Positions 63,020 through 64,000 of a stretch of DNA of 64,000 nt are shown in pieces (the first letter of the stretch is position 1; each line of letters starts with the position of its first letter). Origin of the DNA: Salegentibacter flavus (lineage in GTDB: Bacteria; Bacteroidota; Bacteroidia; Flavobacteriales; Flavobacteriaceae); the NCBI RefSeq assembly GCF_900115145.1, contig NZ_FOVL01000009.1, positions 1 to 64,000 on the forward strand, read 5' to 3'. A program made the translations under genes and the position numbers. Under the pieces are notes generated by a model. That model saw only the letters and a program-made list of their open reading frames with translations, was not told the DNA's origin and did not search any database.

Positions 63020-63852
63020 TTTTCTCTTAGGTAAATCCCGTCTTCAGTGATGTCGATCTTGCGTTGCTTATAAAGATTTCCTGCAGCTCGCTTAAAACTC
63101 TTTTTACTCATCTCCAGCATATTTTGTATCTGGGCAGGATCAGATTTATCGGTGAGTTTAAGATGGCCGTGGTTTGCGGCGAGTTCATCTAAAATGCGTT
63201 GGGCATTGGGTTCAATACTTCGGTAGCCGGGCCGCTGAAGCATAACATCTATTTTCCCGTCGGGCCTTGTTTTTTTGATTATACCTTTCATATGATCCCC
63301 TACATTAATAGGCTGGAAGATCTCATCGTTATAGATCAGACCCTGATGAATTTCATTGATGATCACGTTATAACCCAAGTCAGACTTATTACTGATAATT
63401 AGATCTACTTCTTCAAAAGGTTCGACAGTTAACTCAGAATTATCAAGGAAAGCGTGAACCTTACTGGAAGCCACCAAGCGATTGGTTTCTTCGTCTAAAT
63501 AACAAAAAATCAAATATCTACCACCTTGTTTCATCGGGTAAGCCTGTTCCTTGAAAGGAACAAACAAATGCTTTTCTAGTCCCCAGTCAAGGAAGGCACC
63601 GAATTCATTTACTTCCACACACTTTAAAAAAGCGAATTCATCAAGTTTCACCAAAGGTTTCAGCGTAGTCGCTACCGGCCTTTCTTCGTGGTCCAGGTAG
63701 ACAAAAACTTCAATTTCTCCACCTATTTCCCAGGTTTCAGGGATGTATTTATTCGGAAGCAAAACCTCATCACCTTCTTCATTGGTAAGAAAAAGTCCGG
63801 GCTCGGTTTCCCGATCTATAGTAAGGGTGTGATATTCACCAATATTCAGCAT
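63013..63852 (-). CDS. S1-like RNA-binding protein, CvfB/YitL family
   Basis: A 279-residue protein made of three OB/S1-like modules and a C-terminal winged-helix part. Visible blocks are ILPNKYIP-like LLPNKYIPETWEIGGEIEVFVYLDHEERPVATT (residues 31-63), FAFLKCVEVNEFGAFLDWGLEKHLFVPF and GIIKKTRPDGKIDVMLQRPGY. The end MSKKSFKRAAGNLYKQRKIDI is the typical CvfB helix-turn-helix. Homologues affect virulence factors and RNA metabolism in Gram-positive bacteria; the RNA target here is unknown. Confidence 0.9.
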   Translation of the reverse strand: MLNIGEYHTLTIDRETEPGLFLTNEEGDEVLLPNKYIPETWEIGGEIEVFVYLDHEERPVATTLKPLVKLDEFAFLKCVEVNEFGAFLDWGLEKHLFVPFKEQAYPMKQGGRYLIFCYLDEETNRLVASSKVHAFLDNSELTVEPFEEVDLIISNKSDLGYNVIINEIHQGLIYNDEIFQPINVGDHMKGIIKKTRPDGKIDVMLQRPGYRSIEPNAQRILDELAANHGHLKLTDKSDPAQIQNMLEMSKKSFKRAAGNLYKQRKIDITEDGIYLRENQ

Positions 63853-63909
63853 AACAAAAATTTAAAATGCAAAGATACTTTATAATTACCGGCTTTCACT
63901 TAAAAACAG

Positions 63910-63943
63910 GAAATCCGCTTGTTGTTTCCAAAAAGCGGATTTC
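63910..63943 (-). terminator. Terminator of the gene entering from the right
   Basis: GAAATCCGCTT at 63910-63920 and AAGCGGATTTC at 63933-63943 form a perfect 11-bp stem. On the minus strand the stem is followed by CTGTTTTTA. It lies 17 nt past a minus-strand stop codon at 63961-63963. Confidence 0.75.
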
Positions 63944-63960
63944 TCATTATATGTTCCGGT

Positions 63961-64000
63961 CTATTTATAGACGCTTTCTTTCTTGAAATGTTTGGTAAGC
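63961..64000 (-). CDS. C-terminal 12 codons of a gene beyond the right edge
   Basis: On the minus strand the last bases read ...LTKHFKKESVYK and TAG at 63961-63963. A good terminator follows (63910-63943), which supports this frame as a real gene end. The product cannot be identified from so few residues. Confidence 0.5.
   Translation of the reverse strand, partial: LTKHFKKESVYK

Overview
The window looks like chromosomal DNA of a marine-type member of the Bacteroidota, most likely a flavobacterium of the Gramella/Zunongwangia/Salegentibacter kind. The basis is low GC, TAnnTTTG-type -7 promoter boxes, no obvious Shine-Dalgarno sequences, many lipoproteins with a Bacteroidota-style lipobox, a fused alpha/beta 2-oxoacid dehydrogenase, and many protein families that are mainly bacteroidotal. 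The genus is inferred, not proven. REGION 1 (1-24000) is a surface-polysaccharide locus, almost entirely on the minus strand. The left edge carries the start of an IS256-family transposase next to a truncated gene of unknown function. Then come a GT2 glycosyltransferase and a compact dTDP-3-acetamido-3,6-dideoxyhexose cassette (rmlB, rmlA, two fdtA-like cupins, fdtC, fdtB). Next is a PAPS-forming sulfation module (cysQ, tandem DUF2061, cysC, cysD, cysN, sulfotransferase) with no sulfite-forming or sulfite-reducing genes, which points to a sulfated glycan. A uronic-acid module follows (eukaryote-type UDP-glucose dehydrogenase, a WbpO/TviB-like UDP-HexNAc dehydrogenase, a WbpP/TviC-like epimerase). 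The last part holds a polytopic GT-C-like membrane protein, a second rmlA, a Wzx-type flippase, a plus-strand GT10 fucosyltransferase and a second rmlB. Short degenerate repeats, many with an exact 8-bp period, sit in nearly every gene junction from about 12.2 to 16.1 kb. They also occur inside one gene and provide the stop codons of others. Small accessory genes (GxxExxY, two four-helix-bundle S23-type genes, one broken) sit among them. REGION 2 (24300-29000): a LacI-type regulator, a DCC thiol-oxidoreductase with a tiny membrane protein, and a stress operon (Dps, MscS channel, beta-propeller lipoprotein). REGION 3 (29000-36400): a 1239-aa lipoprotein joining a calcineurin-like phosphatase, a middle part with CotH/HipA/FAM20-like kinase motifs and a BamA-type barrel; an HD-PycTM membrane protein; and a large GAF-type protein. 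REGION 4 (36400-42500) is mostly housekeeping: a TlpA-like thioredoxin lipoprotein, SIMPL protein, rhomboid, LpxL-like acyltransferase, GlmM and AcpH. REGION 5 (42500-50100): an astacin lipoprotein, three tandem paralogous lipoproteins with a constant N-terminal half and different C-terminal halves (thrombospondin type 3 repeats, a SOD/CHRD-like domain), and an upstream LuxR-type regulator. REGION 6 (50400-64000): uvrA, a LOG-family protein, an M1-peptidase-like protein without zinc ligands fused to a barrel, the E1 fusion, a YdbS/YdbT pair, menB, a small secreted protein, a CvfB-like S1 protein, and the last codons of a gene entering from the right. No tRNA, rRNA or CRISPR was recognised. All assignments come from reading the sequence; no database search was run.
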